Source of the DNA: Cinclus cinclus
Taxonomy: Eukaryota > Chordata > Aves > Passeriformes > Cinclidae
Reading direction: 5' to 3'
Length of the DNA: 64,000 nt
Assembly: GCF_963662255.1 (NCBI RefSeq)
Contig: NC_085082.1
Span: 62,001 to 126,000 of the forward strand
The position numbers were made by a program, and so were the translations under genes. The notes beneath the pieces are model-generated. The model made no database searches. It was not told the DNA's origin and saw only the letters and a list, made by a program, of their open reading frames with translations. This document shows positions 1-10,484 of the stretch, piece by piece; the stretch's first letter is position 1, and each line of letters starts with the position of its first letter.

Positions 1-234
1 CATATGATGATTACGTAGGTGCAGATTCACCTGACCTAATTCATTCCAAAGGCCGAGTTCCCTTGCCCAGGCCTACCAGACCAACCTTTCTTCCCATCCC
101 CTGAATCCTTGGTAATTCCCATGATTTTTGAAACATTTTAACCCTATGCTAACACAGGGAGTTTGGCAGGGCCCTACACAGGACAGGGCAGGACGGGAGG
201 GACCCCTGGGTGGGGCAGAACCGCCTCGGTTCGC
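1..234. other. Left junction: flank of an ERV plus unique sequence
   Basis: This matches 20803-21036 and is the reverse complement of the sequence just before the LTRs at 6916, 27718 and elsewhere. By comparison with 20795/20803, an antisense LTR should end about 7 bases to the left of the window. That is an inference, since the LTR itself is not visible. I see no gene here. Confidence 0.6.
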
Positions 235-390
235 ATCGTCCCGATGCAGCCATCCCGGTCCATACGGTCCCGGTCCATACGGTCCCAGTCCATGCCATCC
301 CAGTTTGTGCAATCCCAGTCGGGATGGCCCTGATCCATCTGGTCCCAGTCTGTGCAATCCCAGTCCATGTGATCCCATTTTGCACCATCC
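235..390 (+). repeat. 15-bp minisatellite
   Basis: About nine degenerate 15-bp units fit the pattern GTCCATnnnATCCCA. Because 15 is a multiple of 3, all frames stay open and give meaningless pentapeptide ORFs. The array marks one edge of the promoter block and recurs, inverted or direct, at every block boundary in the window. Confidence 0.85.
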
Positions 391-479
391 CAGTCTCTAT
401 CGTCCTGCGTATCTTTCGGGTGATTTTATGTCAACCCTGGTGGATTCTGGATGCCCTTGATGCCCTTTTCTGCTGATTT

Positions 480-745
480 TAAACCAAACCAGGCCCTTTT
501 AGGAGCGCAGTTCCCTTTGGCCCCGCCCCTTTCGCCTCAGAATTCCCGCCTTTTCCCGGGCCCCGCCCATTTCCTTCATCCGGACTTTTCATTGGCTTTT
601 TCCCTTTTTCCCATCCATGTCCCGCCCATCTATTGGCGCTTTCCCCTGCGCATGCTCAGGACGCCGGAAGTTTCCTCAGCGGGCGCCGCCATCTTTTGTC
701 CCGGTCTCCCGGGCCGGTTGCAGCATGTCCGAGACCTCCGGTGGG
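480..745 (+). promoter_or_regulatory. Distal promoter P1 of ZNF locus L1
   Basis: This is a TATA-less, GC-rich housekeeping-type promoter. Visible sites are GC boxes near 519 and 570, two inverted CCAAT boxes (ATTGG at 591 and 632), an NRF1-like TGCGCATGC (647-655), an ETS site CCGGAAGT (664-671) and a YY1-like GCCATCTT (688-695). An ATG at 725 opens only 15 codons (MSETSGG...) before a stop. It may be an upstream ORF or a first exon. The same module precedes L2, L4, L5, L7, L8 and the next gene to the right. Confidence 0.7.
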
Positions 746-754
746 GCTTGGGCA

Positions 755-1684
755 TCTTTAGGGGATTTATAGGGGATTTGTAGGGGTTTGGGGGGTTTGT
801 AGGGATTTGGGAGGTTTCGTTTTCTGGGGTGTGTCTATAGAGGGCTCTCTATAGGGAATTTGGGGGGTTCGTTAGGGGATTAGGGAATTTCTAGGGGTGT
901 CTGTAGGGGATTTGGGGGGGGTCTGTAGGGGATTTCCGGAGATGTGTATTTGAGATTTGTGGGGGGGCTATAGGGAATTTGGGGGTTCCGGGGGTCTATG
1001 GGGGATCTTTAGGGGATTTGGGGGGTCTTGCGTTTCTGTAGGGGTTTGGGGAGGTCTGGGGGTGTCTCTGGGGGATTTGGGGGGTCTGGGGGCTCTGTAG
1101 GGGATTTTGGGGGGTCTGGGGTCTCTATGGGGTATTTAGGGATCTGGGGTCTCTATGGGATTTTGGGGGTCTGGGGTGTCTGTAGGTGATTTGGGGTGGG
1201 GGTGTGGGGTCTCTATGGGGGATTTTGAGGGTCTGGGGACTCTAAAGTGGATCTTGGGGGGTCTGGGGTCTCTATGGGTGATTTGGTGGTCTGGGGTTTC
1301 TGTAGGGGATTTGGGGAACTCTGGAGGATTAATAGGGGATTTGGGGGGGTCTGCGGTCTGTTCATGGGATTTTGTGGGGTATGGGGTCTCTGTGGGGGAT
1401 TTGGGGGGTCTGGGGTCTCTAAAGTGGATTTTGGGGGGAGTCTGGGGTCTCTATGGGGGATTTGGGGGGTCTGGGGTCTCTACGGAGGATTTGGGGGGTC
1501 TGGGATCTCTATGGGGGATTTGGGGGGTCTGGGGTCTCTATGGGGGATTTGGGGGGGTCTGGGGTTTCTGTGGGGGATTTTGTGGGTCTGGGGACTCTAA
1601 AGTGGATCTTGGGGAGGTCTGGGTTCTCTATGGGGGATTTGGGGGGGACTGGGGTCTCTGTAGGGCATTTGTGGGGTCTGGGGT
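755..1684 (+). repeat. G-rich minisatellite, about 30-bp units
   Basis: About 30 units share GGGGATTTGGGG, GTCTGGGG and TCTCTATGG blocks. Runs of 4-7 G occur every few bases, giving strong G-quadruplex potential on the strand that is non-template for P1 transcripts. The glycine-rich ORFs in it are a by-product of the repeat. Confidence 0.9.
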
Positions 1685-1769
1685 CTCTGGTTGTTCTTGC
1701 CAAGGCATCTTGGTTATCAAACTGCAAATGCTGATTAAATCCACAGCTCTCTCTGTGTCAGCTTCCACA
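1685..1769 (-). mobile_element. 85-bp LTR remnant
   Basis: This equals the first 85 bp (starting TGTGGAAGC) of the 314-bp solo LTR at 14250-14563, in the same antisense orientation. The other 229 bp are replaced by the G-rich minisatellite. The join falls in a CTCTGG shared by both sequences. Confidence 0.85.
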
Positions 1770-2265
1770 GTGTTGGTCTCAGCCTGGGTCCTATAGCGGT
1801 GCCAGTCTCGGTCTCAAATGTCGCTCTTGGTTTTGGAGCGGACCCAATCCCAGTGCTGGTAGCAGTACCGGTGCTGGTCCCAGAGTTCTCCCAGGGCCAA
1901 TCTCAGTCTCGGTTCTGGCGCCGGTGCCAGTCTTGGTGCTGGTTCCGGCGCCGCTCCCAGTGTCAGCCCTGGAGTCCTGCCAGTGCCGGTGCCAGTGTCG
2001 GTCCCAGGACAGTGCTGGAGCACTCCCGGTGCAGGTTCTAGTGTCGGTGTTGGTCTCAGTCTTGGTCCCAGGGCCAGCTCTGGGGCCGGTTTCGCTCTCG
2101 GTCTCCTTCTCAGTCCCAGGCCTAGTTCCGCTTCTGGAGCGTTGATGGTCTCAGTTCTGGTGTCGGTTCTGTTCCCACTCTTGGTCTCGGGCTCCATTCT
2201 GATTTCGGTCTCATTCTTGGTGCTGCTGCCGGTTCTGGTGCCGCTCGCGGTCTACGGTCCCTCAG
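1770..2265 (+). repeat. Degenerate hexamer array (GTGCCG/GTCTCG type)
   Basis: A degenerate repeat of about 6 bp alternates GGTGCC, AGTCTC and GGTCCC. Both strands give long low-complexity ORFs (Val/Pro or Thr/Glu-rich). I see no gene here. Confidence 0.8.
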
Positions 2266-2490
2266 ATTTTCGTCCCATTTTGGTGATTCTAGGATCAATC
2301 GGGCAGATTTAGGCTGGACTGCTGCTCACTTTTGGAGAACATGAGCCCCATTTGGGTGATTTTACACCGCTTTGTATGGATTTCAGGGGCCTTTGGCTGA
2401 TTTTCTGCCAACCCTGGTGGATCTAGGCTGCATTTGAGCCCCTTTTCTGAAGATCTTAGGGCAAACCAGGCCCTTTTAGAAGCACAGGGC
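2266..2490 (+). other. Spacer paralogous to the P1 upstream region
   Basis: Low-repeat sequence. Its end (about 2400-2490) aligns by eye with 420-515: the CAACCCTGGTGGAT and AAACCAGGCCCTTTTAG blocks occur in the same order in both. The P2 region is therefore probably an old duplicate of the P1 upstream region. No gene seen. Confidence 0.6.
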
Positions 2491-2780
2491 CCCTTGGCCC
2501 CGCCCCTTTCCCCTCACAGTTCCCGCCCTTTCCTTGACCCCGCCCCTTTGCCCTCACAGTTCCCGCCCTTTCCTTGACCCCGCCCCTTTGCCCTCACAGT
2601 TCCCGCCCTTTCCTTGGCCCCGCCCCTTTCCCCTCACAGTTCCCGCCCTTTCCTTGACCCCGCCCCTTTCCCCTCACAGTTCCCGCCCTTGCCTTGACCC
2701 CGCCCCTTTGCCCTCACAGTTCCCGCCCTTTCCTTGACCCCGCCCCTTTCCCCTCACGGTTCCCGCCCTTTCCTTGACCC
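2491..2780 (+). promoter_or_regulatory. Proximal promoter P2 of L1: seven 40-bp GC-box units
   Basis: Seven tandem 40-bp units each carry a CCCCGCCCC box (Sp1/KLF type) and a TTCCCGCCC box (E2F-like). They lie directly upstream of the CpG-island exon. The unit number varies between loci, and in L7 one unit is degraded to CGGCCCC. Confidence 0.75.
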
Positions 2781-2789
2781 ATCCCCTCC

Positions 2790-3460
2790 CAGTTCGGTTT
2801 CGGAACTGGGAATGAGGAGGGGGAGGAGGAGGAGGAGGGAGGAAGAGGCGGAGCGGCAGCAGGAAGCAGGAGCAGAGAAGGAGCGAATCAAGCGCGCGGC
2901 TCCGGAGCTCCCTGAACTCGCAGCCCCCCCGGAACCTTCGCCCCCCATCCCGCAGGTGCCCGGGGAGGGGGAGCTCGTCCCAAATATCCCGGGGGGGGGT
3001 CCCTGGGTTTGGGGTTCCCTGGGGGGGATGTTTGGATCTCTCTGGGCTCCGGAGCCGCAGGTGCCCCTCGGGGGGACATCGATCGGGGGGTCCCCGGGAG
3101 GTGTTTTTGGGGGTCCCGGTGGCTGGCGGCAGGGCCCCGGCGGGGGGCGGGGGGATGCGGGTCCCCCCGCGGTGGGGATTGGGCTTCCCGGGCCGGGCCC
3201 TGCGAGCTCTGCCGGGGCCACGTGGGGACCGCGCGGGACCGGCGGGATCGGCGGGGGACAGCGGTTTTGGGGAGCCCCGGGAGAGCCGCGGCTTCCTGGA
3301 GCGGGAGCCCGGAGAGAGGAGAGCCCCAGAAGGGCAGAGCGGGGACCCCGAGAGGGGGGGACCCCTGGGATTCCCGGGATCCCGGCGGGGGGTGCTGGGG
3401 CTGGAGGGGCGGGATGGCCGGGAAAGGGGATCGGGGGTCCTTGGGACGGAAGCGGCTGCT
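2790..3460 (+). other. CpG island with probable exon 1 of L1
   Basis: Very GC- and CpG-rich. A palindromic block (AGTTCGGTTTCGGAACT) is followed by an ATG at 2812 and 48 open Arg/Glu-rich codons up to a good donor (CGCAG|GTGCCC, exon end 2955). Joining this frame directly to exon 2 at 4566 hits a stop, so I read it as a 5' UTR exon with an upstream ORF, or as joined through an exon I cannot place. The long ORFs beyond the donor are probably GC-driven. Confidence 0.5.
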
Positions 3461-3464
3461 CCCA

Positions 3465-3955
3465 GTATGAGCCCGCTTGCTCCCCGCGTGTGGTTCCAGT
3501 TTCCTCGGCACTCCCACTAGGAGCCCAGTCACTCCCAAGTCATGGCCTGATTTCATGCAATTTGCCCCCAGCACGGTCCCCGTTGCTCCCAGTTCCTCCC
3601 ACTTTGCTCCAGTGCGTTTCCAGCTCCCCCAGCTGCCCATAGCATAGTTCCAGTCACTCCCAGTACGATCCCAGTGCGACTCCAGTATGATGCCAGTCTC
3701 TGCCTCCAGGGCCCCAGTCGCTCACACTTGCCCCCGGTTGCCCCAGCATGCTCCCAGTTTTCCCCCAGCACATTCCCAGTTGCTCCTAGCTAGGTCCCAG
3801 TCAGCACCCCTGTGGTCTCAGATACTCCCAGTATATCCCAGTAGCCCTGAACAATCTCCTAGTCATTCCCAGGCACTGCCAGTTACCTCAGCGTGGCTCA
3901 CTTGCCCCCAGTTGCATCCCAGTTGCCCCTAGAATAGTCCCAGTGCCTCTCTGCA
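3465..3955 (+). repeat. Degenerate 10-bp array (CTCCCAGTnn)
   Basis: About 45 degenerate copies of a motif of about 10 bp containing CCCAGT lie inside the presumed first intron of L1. No gene seen. Confidence 0.8.
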
Positions 3956-4565
3956 TGGTTTATTTATTTTTTGGGGGGAGTGGGTTCGTTTGGAGAATGC
4001 AGAACTCCAAAGCTGAGCCGCAAATGCTCCTTGGGGGACATTGGGGGGTCCTGGTGGCGGCTGCCGGCAGAGGCAGCCTGGAGGAGCAGAGCCCTGTGTG
4101 CCCCAGGATCCCAAAGTGGGGAGCCCAGAGAGGGGGGAGGGCCGAGATTCGTGGGACCCTCAAGAGCCTGGAGAGGGGCAGGGGGGAGTCCATGAATCCC
4201 CTGCGCCCCAGACAGAGAATAAGGGGGAGAAGGGACCGTGGGACCCAAAAACCCCCAGCATCCCTAAATAGGGAGATGGAAGAGGGGAGAGCTTTGTGGA
4301 TTCCTGGGACTCCCAGCAGCCTGGGGAGTGCAGGGACCGAGGAGATGGGGGACCCCCAATACAAGCGTGAGCCCCAGAGCTGGGACAGGGGGGAACCCCT
4401 GAACACCAGAGGAGAGGGACCATTCCCAGGAGCTGGTGGAAGGCATTTCCAGGGCTGAATGTTGGCTGTTTGGGAGGTTTTTATGGGCGCCAGTGCCCGG
4501 GGACTTCTAGAGATGGACTTGGGCAGGCAGAACCCGCAACACAACATGCTCATCCCTTGTTTTAG
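3956..4565 (+). other. Intron before exon 2 of L1
   Basis: G/A-rich, partly repetitive sequence. A 171-codon frame (3943-4458) stays open in all nine loci, but the opposite strand is open too and I recognise no domain, so I do not call it coding. The segment ends in a clean acceptor (CCCTTGTTTTAG|C at 4565/4566). Confidence 0.5.
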
Positions 4566-4867
4566 CCCAAAGCAGGATTTCCCATTCCCAAACCTTGGCC
4601 CGTTGGAGGAGGAGGAGGCTGTGAGGAAGAGGAAGCTGCCCCAGGATAACCAGGCAGGTGAGGAGGAATTCACTGCCCCTTTTAACCCTCTGTCCTGCTC
4701 CATCTCCCAGCCCAGCAGGGCCCCCAGCTGCAGGACAACCCCGCTGCCGGCGCCGTCGTGCCGGGGTCGCGCTGGGGGGTTCTCCTTCCCCTTCCCTCTG
4801 GCACGGAGGCAAATCCCATCCTCTCCTTGTCCTTCCTCCCCCAGACAAGGAGCTGAGGACAGAGACC

Positions 4868-5683
<816 letters not shown>

Positions 5684-6150
5684 GAGAAGCCATGTGAGTG
5701 CCCTGAGCGCAGGAAGAGCTTTGTGCGCTGCTCCAAGTCCATCCCCCACTGGATGACCCACAATCTTCAGAGCCCTGGTGACCCACATTCCCTGGGATGC
5801 AGTTTGGGAAGGCACCTGGCTGGTTATCCTTTTGTTTTGGCCTTATTTTTTGTCTGTCCTCCATCTCTTTGTGCTCCAAAGCCAAGAGGGATGGGCCTGT
5901 CCCCTCTAAACCACTCAAATTCCCATGAACACACCTCAACTTCAACCCAGAAGGGCTCCATCCCACCTCCAAGTGGATTGTTCCCGCCTCAAAACAACTC
6001 AGTCCCACACGAACCTTGCTGGATTCCACAGTCACCAGGGGGAGAAGGGGTTGGAAGGAGATTGGGAGGAGTGGGATCCAAATTTCGAGCAGTGGGATCG
6101 GGATTGTGTGGGACTGGCTGGGCAGCTTGTATTTGATAGCAAATAAAATT
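5684..6150 (+). other. 3' UTR of L1 with fossil finger
   Basis: Directly after TAA the old frame still reads a decayed finger (5684-5760): one Cys, then Arg where the second Cys should be, followed by SFVRCSK and H-x3-H. The ancestral protein was therefore longer. L2, L3, L5, L6, L8 and L9 have lost most of this finger by deletion. Confidence 0.7.
6142..6147 (+). terminator. Poly(A) signal of L1
   Basis: AATAAA, with a GT-rich tract about 80 bases downstream (GATTGTGTTTGTGTCC). The same signal lies in L4 (26944) and L7 (46656). Confidence 0.65.
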
Positions 6151-6519
6151 TTCGCGGTTCCTGATTTCTGTCCCGTTCACTCTCCGTCAGTTCCAGTTCT
6201 GTTTTCAGTGGCGCCTTCTCAGCTGATTGTGTTTGTGTCCTCCTTTCTCTCCTGCCTGTCTCTGCCTGCTCTGTTTCTCTCCCAGTGGCTCCCTTGAGCC
6301 AGGGCAGCTCCCAGCAAAGACCCTGCCCTGATTTCCTTCCCAATGCTGGAGCTCCAAGAGCCATGGCTGAAGGTATGAAGGCTGGCAGTGAAATGTCCCT
6401 GTAAGATCCTGCTCCACTTGGCTTTTGGCCCCTTCTTAAGAGCTTTGCCTTCAGGGGCAGGAACATCTTTTCCTGGCTGGCAACTGGAATTCCAGACCCT
6501 GGGAGTGTGGGCCGTGGAG
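6151..6519. other. Unique spacer after L1
   Basis: Non-repetitive sequence of ordinary composition, found only after L1, L4 and L7. I see no gene, RNA or repeat in it. Confidence 0.5.
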
Positions 6520-6680
6520 GACCATCCAAACTGGGATCACGTAGGTTTGGATCACATGGACTGGGATTGCACAGACTGGGACCAGATGGATCAGGGCCAT
6601 CCCGACTGGGATTGCACAAACTGGGATGGCATGGACTGGGACCGTATGGACCAGGATGGCTGCATCGGGACGATGCGAAC
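6520..6680 (-). repeat. 15-bp minisatellite, inverted copy
   Basis: Same 15-bp family as 235-390 on the other strand, about eight units. Followed (6681-6915) by the conserved flank of the ERV. Confidence 0.85.
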
Positions 6681-6915
6681 CGAGGCGGTTCTGCCCCACC
6701 CAGGGGTCCCTCCCGTCCTGCCCTGTCCTGTGTAGGGCCCTGCCAAACTCCCTGTGTTAGCATAGGGTTAAAATGTTTCAAAAATCATGGGAATTACCAA
6801 GGATTCAGGGGATGGGAAGAAAGGTTGGTCTGGTAGGCCTGGGCAAGGGAACTCGGCCTTTGGAATGAATTAGGTCAGGTGAATCTGCACCTACGTAATC
6901 ATCATATGATACGAT

Positions 6916-8240
6916 TGTTAAATGTAATGATTGTTTGGTAGTTGAATGTAATTATTGCTTAATTGTAATAAAAATCTTGGGAAACGATATTTGGGGGACC
7001 TGATGAAAACTGCAAGAATTGATACTTGGATAAGATCAACGTAGATATGATACCAATACAGGTTTAATAATTAATATACAGCTATATCATGAAAAGGGTA
7101 TAAAAACACGTCCATCTCGAATCCACGTTGGAGTCAGATTTGGGTTTATACCCCGGCTCCCCAAGCTCTTCAATGAAACCACCTGCATATAATCATCCTG
7201 TGATTATGCGTTTCCACGCTAACATTTTGGCGACCCAGATGGGACCTTGTGAGCGCTGCTGAGGACCCCGCGACCCGATCACGCCCCAGCCGGCACCGAG
7301 GGATTCTCGGGAAGCCCGTCGGCACCGGGACCCCCCGCCGCTCACAACGTCCCCTGGAGAAAGGTAAGGTGCTTTTACTCTGGCCTGGTTGCCTGCCAGT
7401 TAGGCGCAGCGAAAGGCGCGTGTGGTTGGGCTGAGGAATTCCTGGTATTGCCGCGGTGCCGTCCGTCAGTCAATCGCGAAAGCGTTGCAGGTTCGGCATC
7501 AGTGGTTTATTGTAGCTGTAACACGGAGAAGATTAAACGGATTTTGGGCGGCAGTGCCCCCACACCACACACTTCTCCTTTGGGCTGCTCATTAGCACAT
7601 TGGAAGGAAGGTAATTTTGGGCAAGAGTTACATAAGGTTGATTGATTATTATAACACTTGGTGGCCGAAATATGTCTTGCAGCATGGGAAAATGTGTCCG
7701 GAAAACTTGTCTTTGCCATCTGATGTGATTTCACAGTTACTGATCTTTTGTAAACAGGAGGGCAGATTGGACAAAGTTCCCTACGTTGATTCATTTTTCT
7801 ATTTGCAGGAAACACCAGAGTGGCTGGTTGAGTGTGGGTTAATGATTGTTAAAGTACCTGAAAACAATAATTGCATGGGTTGTGTCCAAGGGAAGCGTTG
7901 TATAGAACACCTGGCATTGGATGAAAAGTTTATATCGGATCGATGATATGGATGGTGAATTGCTGGTAGCCCCCATGGGATCAAGGGAATCTGACCCTAC
8001 CTCACCTGGCCCGATTTCACCTGACCCACTTACACACCCCCTGCCAAAGGATACCCTCCTCCCTCACCTACTGGTGCTCAGGGATACCCTCCTCTCCCAC
8101 CAACGCCTCTTTCGCCTGCTCCTGTCTTCCTGTACCCTCCTCTGCCGTCTTCACCTGCCCCTCCTTCCCCAGAAAATGACTAAGATGGAACCGTGATACA
8201 GAGATGTGGGGAGGGTGCCACAGGAGCAGATAGTATGGGG
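6916..8240 (+). mobile_element. Truncated gammaretrovirus-like ERV (5' LTR and gag remnant)
   Basis: The LTR is 6916-7224 (309 bp, TGTTA...TAACA ends, TATAAAA at 7099). A primer-binding site follows at 7228-7245; its tRNA is not assigned. A splice donor (AAG|GTAAGG) lies near 7363. The element stops at 8240, where it fuses to the 3' UTR of L2. There is no pol, env or 3' LTR. It is antisense to L2. AATAAA on the minus strand (7506-7511) could end L2 transcripts. Confidence 0.85.
7537..8196 (+). pseudogene. gag remnant (matrix to proline-rich region), frameshifted
   Basis: The pieces lie in three frames. An N-terminal matrix-like piece covers about 7540-7645 (LGCSLAHWKE). The matrix core covers 7617-7946 (WWPKYVL, DKVPYVDSFFYL). 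A proline-rich, p12-like piece covers 7921-8196. The resemblance is to gammaretroviral Gag matrix. With at least two frame breaks and no capsid, it is not functional. Confidence 0.65.
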
Positions 8241-8344
8241 AGGCCAAAACAAAAGTATAACCAGCCAAGTGTCTTCCCAGCATGGATTCCAGGGAATGTG
8301 GGTCACCAAGGCTCTGCCCAACGTGGGTCCTCACAGGGCTTCCC

Positions 8345-9076
8345 TTACTGGTGCCTCCGTTGGTGTATGGTCAACGCTGATCTGCAGGAGAAGCTTTTCC
8401 CACATTCAGTACACACATAGGGCCTCTCCCCGGTGTGGATGCGCCGGTGGATGATGAGGTTGGAGTTTTTCCTGAAGACCTTCCCGCAATCAGGACACTC
8501 GTAGGGTCTCTCATCCGTGTGTGTCTGGTAGTGCTGCATGAGCTGGGAGCTGCAGTAAAACCTCTTCCCACACTCTGAGCACTCGTAGGGCCTCTCCCCA
8601 GTGTGGATCCTTTGGTGACGGATTAGGTTGGAACGGTGCCTGAAGTCCTTCCCACACTCCTCACACTTGTAGGGCCGGTCCCCAGTGTGGATGCTTTGGT
8701 GACGGATCAGGTTGCAACGGCGTCTGAAGCCCTTCCCACAATCCCCACACTTGTAGGGCCGTTCCCCGGTGTGGATCCTCTGGTGACAGATAAGGCTGCT
8801 CCTCCATCTGAAGCTCATCCCGCACTCCAAGCACTTGTGGAGCTTCTCCCCATCATGAAGCTGCTCATGAACCACCAGGTCCGAGCTCCGGCTCCATCTC
8901 CGACCCCCTGCCCGGCCCAGGCTGGGTCTTTCCTCCTCAGATCCCCGTGATCTGCGTTTGCAGCCCCTCCTCATGCGGGATCTCCGCGGCTCTTCCTCCC
9001 CGCTGGATTCCTGCGACGTGGAGCCGCTCCAAACGACCTCTTCCTCGAGGTTCTGCCGCGGGGATTTGTCCTCCAT
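8345..9076 (-). CDS. L2: C2H2 zinc-finger protein, 6 fingers
   Basis: Predicted nuclear DNA-binding protein of 243 residues from ATG 9076 ([10 protein letters not shown]). Exon 3 is 8345-9099 and exon 2 is 9287-9378, with TTG rather than ATG at the upstream start position. An acidic/Arg-rich leader and a histidine-only half-finger precede six fingers. Helix residues -1/2/3/6 differ sharply: W/S/S/C, R/C/N/R, H/S/N/R, C/S/Q/Q, K/S/N/I and C/S/A/I. Linkers are mostly TGERPY; the one after finger 4 is TDERPY. It lies tail-to-tail with L1 across an ERV and head-to-head with L3. Intact as read; L5 encodes the same protein. Confidence 0.88.
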   Translation of the reverse strand: MEDKSPRQNLEEEVVWSGSTSQESSGEEEPRRSRMRRGCKRRSRGSEEERPSLGRAGGRRWSRSSDLVVHEQLHDGEKLHKCLECGMSFRWRSSLICHQRIHTGERPYKCGDCGKGFRRRCNLIRHQSIHTGDRPYKCEECGKDFRHRSNLIRHQRIHTGERPYECSECGKRFYCSSQLMQHYQTHTDERPYECPDCGKVFRKNSNLIIHRRIHTGERPYVCTECGKSFSCRSALTIHQRRHQ

Positions 9077-9378
9077 GGTCTCTGTCCTCAGCTCCTTGTC
9101 TGGGGCAGGAAGGACAAGGAGAGGATGGGATTTGCCTCCGTGCCAGAGGGAAGGGGAAGGAGAACCCCCCAGCGCGACCCCGGCACGACGGCGCCGGCAG
9201 CGGGGTTGTCCTGCAGCTGGGGGCCCTGCTGGGCTGGGAGATGGAGCAGGACAGAGGGTTAAAAGGGGCAGTGAATTCCTCCTCACCTGCCTGGTTATCC
9301 TGGGGCAGCTTCCTCTTCCTCAGAGCCTCCTCCTCCTCCAACGGGCCAAGGTTTGGGAATGGGAAATCCTGCTTTGGG

Positions 9379-9988
9379 CTAAAACAAGGGATGAGCATGT
9401 TGTGTTGCGGGTTCTGCCTGCCCAAGTCCATCTCTAGAAGTCCCCGGGCACTGGCGCCCATAAAAACCTCCCAAACAGCCAACATTCAGCCCTGGAAATG
9501 CCTCCCACCAGCTCCTGGGAATGGTCCCTCTCCTCTGGTGTTCAGGGGTTCCCCCCTGTCCCAGCTCTGGGGCTCACACTTGTATTGGGGGTCCCCCATC
9601 TCCTCGGTCCCTGCACTCCCCAGGCTGCTGGGAGTCCCAGGAATCCACAAAGCTCTCCCCTCTTCCATCTCCCTATTTAGGGATGCTGGGGGTTTTTGGG
9701 TCCCACGGTCCCTTCTCCCCCTTATTCTCTGTCTGGGGCGCAGGGGATTCATGGACTCCCCCCTGCCCCTCTCCAGGCTCTTGAGGGTCCCACGAATCTC
9801 GGCGCTCCCCCCTCTCTGGGCTCCCCACTTTGGGATCCTGGGGCACACAGGCCTCTGCTCCTCCAGGCTGCCTCTGCCGGCAGCTGCCACCAGGACCCCC
9901 CAATGTCCCCCAAGGGGTATTTTCTGCTCAGCTTTGGAGTTCTGCATTCTCCAAACGAACCCACTCCCCCCAAAAAATAAATAAACAA
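9379..9988 (-). other. Intron before exon 2 of L2
   Basis: Inverted counterpart of 3956-4565. It is open on both strands without a recognisable domain. It ends near an AATAAATAAA stretch (9976-9985). Confidence 0.5.
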
Positions 9989-9989
9989 A

Positions 9990-10480
9990 CCATGCAGAGA
10001 GGCACTGGGACTATTCTAGGGGCAACTGGGATGCAACTGGGGGCAAGTGAGCCACGCTGAGGTAACTGGCAGTGCCTGGGAATGACTAGGAGATTGTTCA
10101 GGGCTACTGGGATATACTGGGAGTATCTGAGACCACAGGGGTGCTGACTGGGACCTAGCTAGGAGCAACTGGGAATGTGCTGGGGGAAAACTGGGAGCAT
10201 GCTGGGGCAACCGGGGGCAAGTGTGAGCGACTAGGGCCCTGGAGGCAGAGACTGGCATCATACTGGAGTCGCACTGGGATCGTACTGGGAGTGACTGGAA
10301 CTATGGTATGGGCAGCTGGGGGAGCTGGAAACGCACTGGAGCAAAGTGGGAGGAACTGGGAGCAACGGGGACCGTGCTGGGGGCAAATTGCATGAAATCA
10401 GGCCATGACTTGGGAGTGACTGGGCTCCTAGTGGGAGTGCCGAGGAAACTGGAACCACACGCGGGGAGCAAGCGGGCTCA
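9990..10480 (-). repeat. Degenerate 10-bp array of L2
   Basis: ACTGGGA-type counterpart of the array at 3465-3955. Confidence 0.8.
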
Positions 10481-10484
10481 TACT

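Noticed and set aside
128..460. Pentapeptide-repeat ORFs (GPYGP, DWDCT)
   Set aside because: Produced by a 15-bp minisatellite in all frames. No relation to pentapeptide-repeat proteins.
725..772. ATG of P1 as the start of a known housekeeping gene
   Set aside because: Only 15 codons before a stop and no convincing donor. I cannot name a gene from MSETSGG alone.
1155..1796. 213-codon Gly/Trp-rich ORF
   Set aside because: A translation of the 30-bp G-rich minisatellite; several frames are open at once.
2491..2780. CRISPR-like array
   Set aside because: Direct 40-bp tandem repeats with no unique spacers, in a vertebrate promoter setting.
2734..3642. 302-codon ORF across the CpG island, and long antisense ORFs there
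   Set aside because: Gly/Pro/Arg-rich with no domain. Its frame depends on a G-run length that differs between loci, and it runs through a likely splice donor. GC-driven open frames.
4658..4867. Starting the ZNF protein at 4658
   Set aside because: That codon is GTG and is exactly the intron donor (CAG|GTGAGG). The residues up to 4844 are read-through of the intron.
6916..8240. Functional or complete retrovirus
   Set aside because: Only one LTR and a frameshifted part of gag remain; pol, env and the 3' LTR are absent in all six copies.
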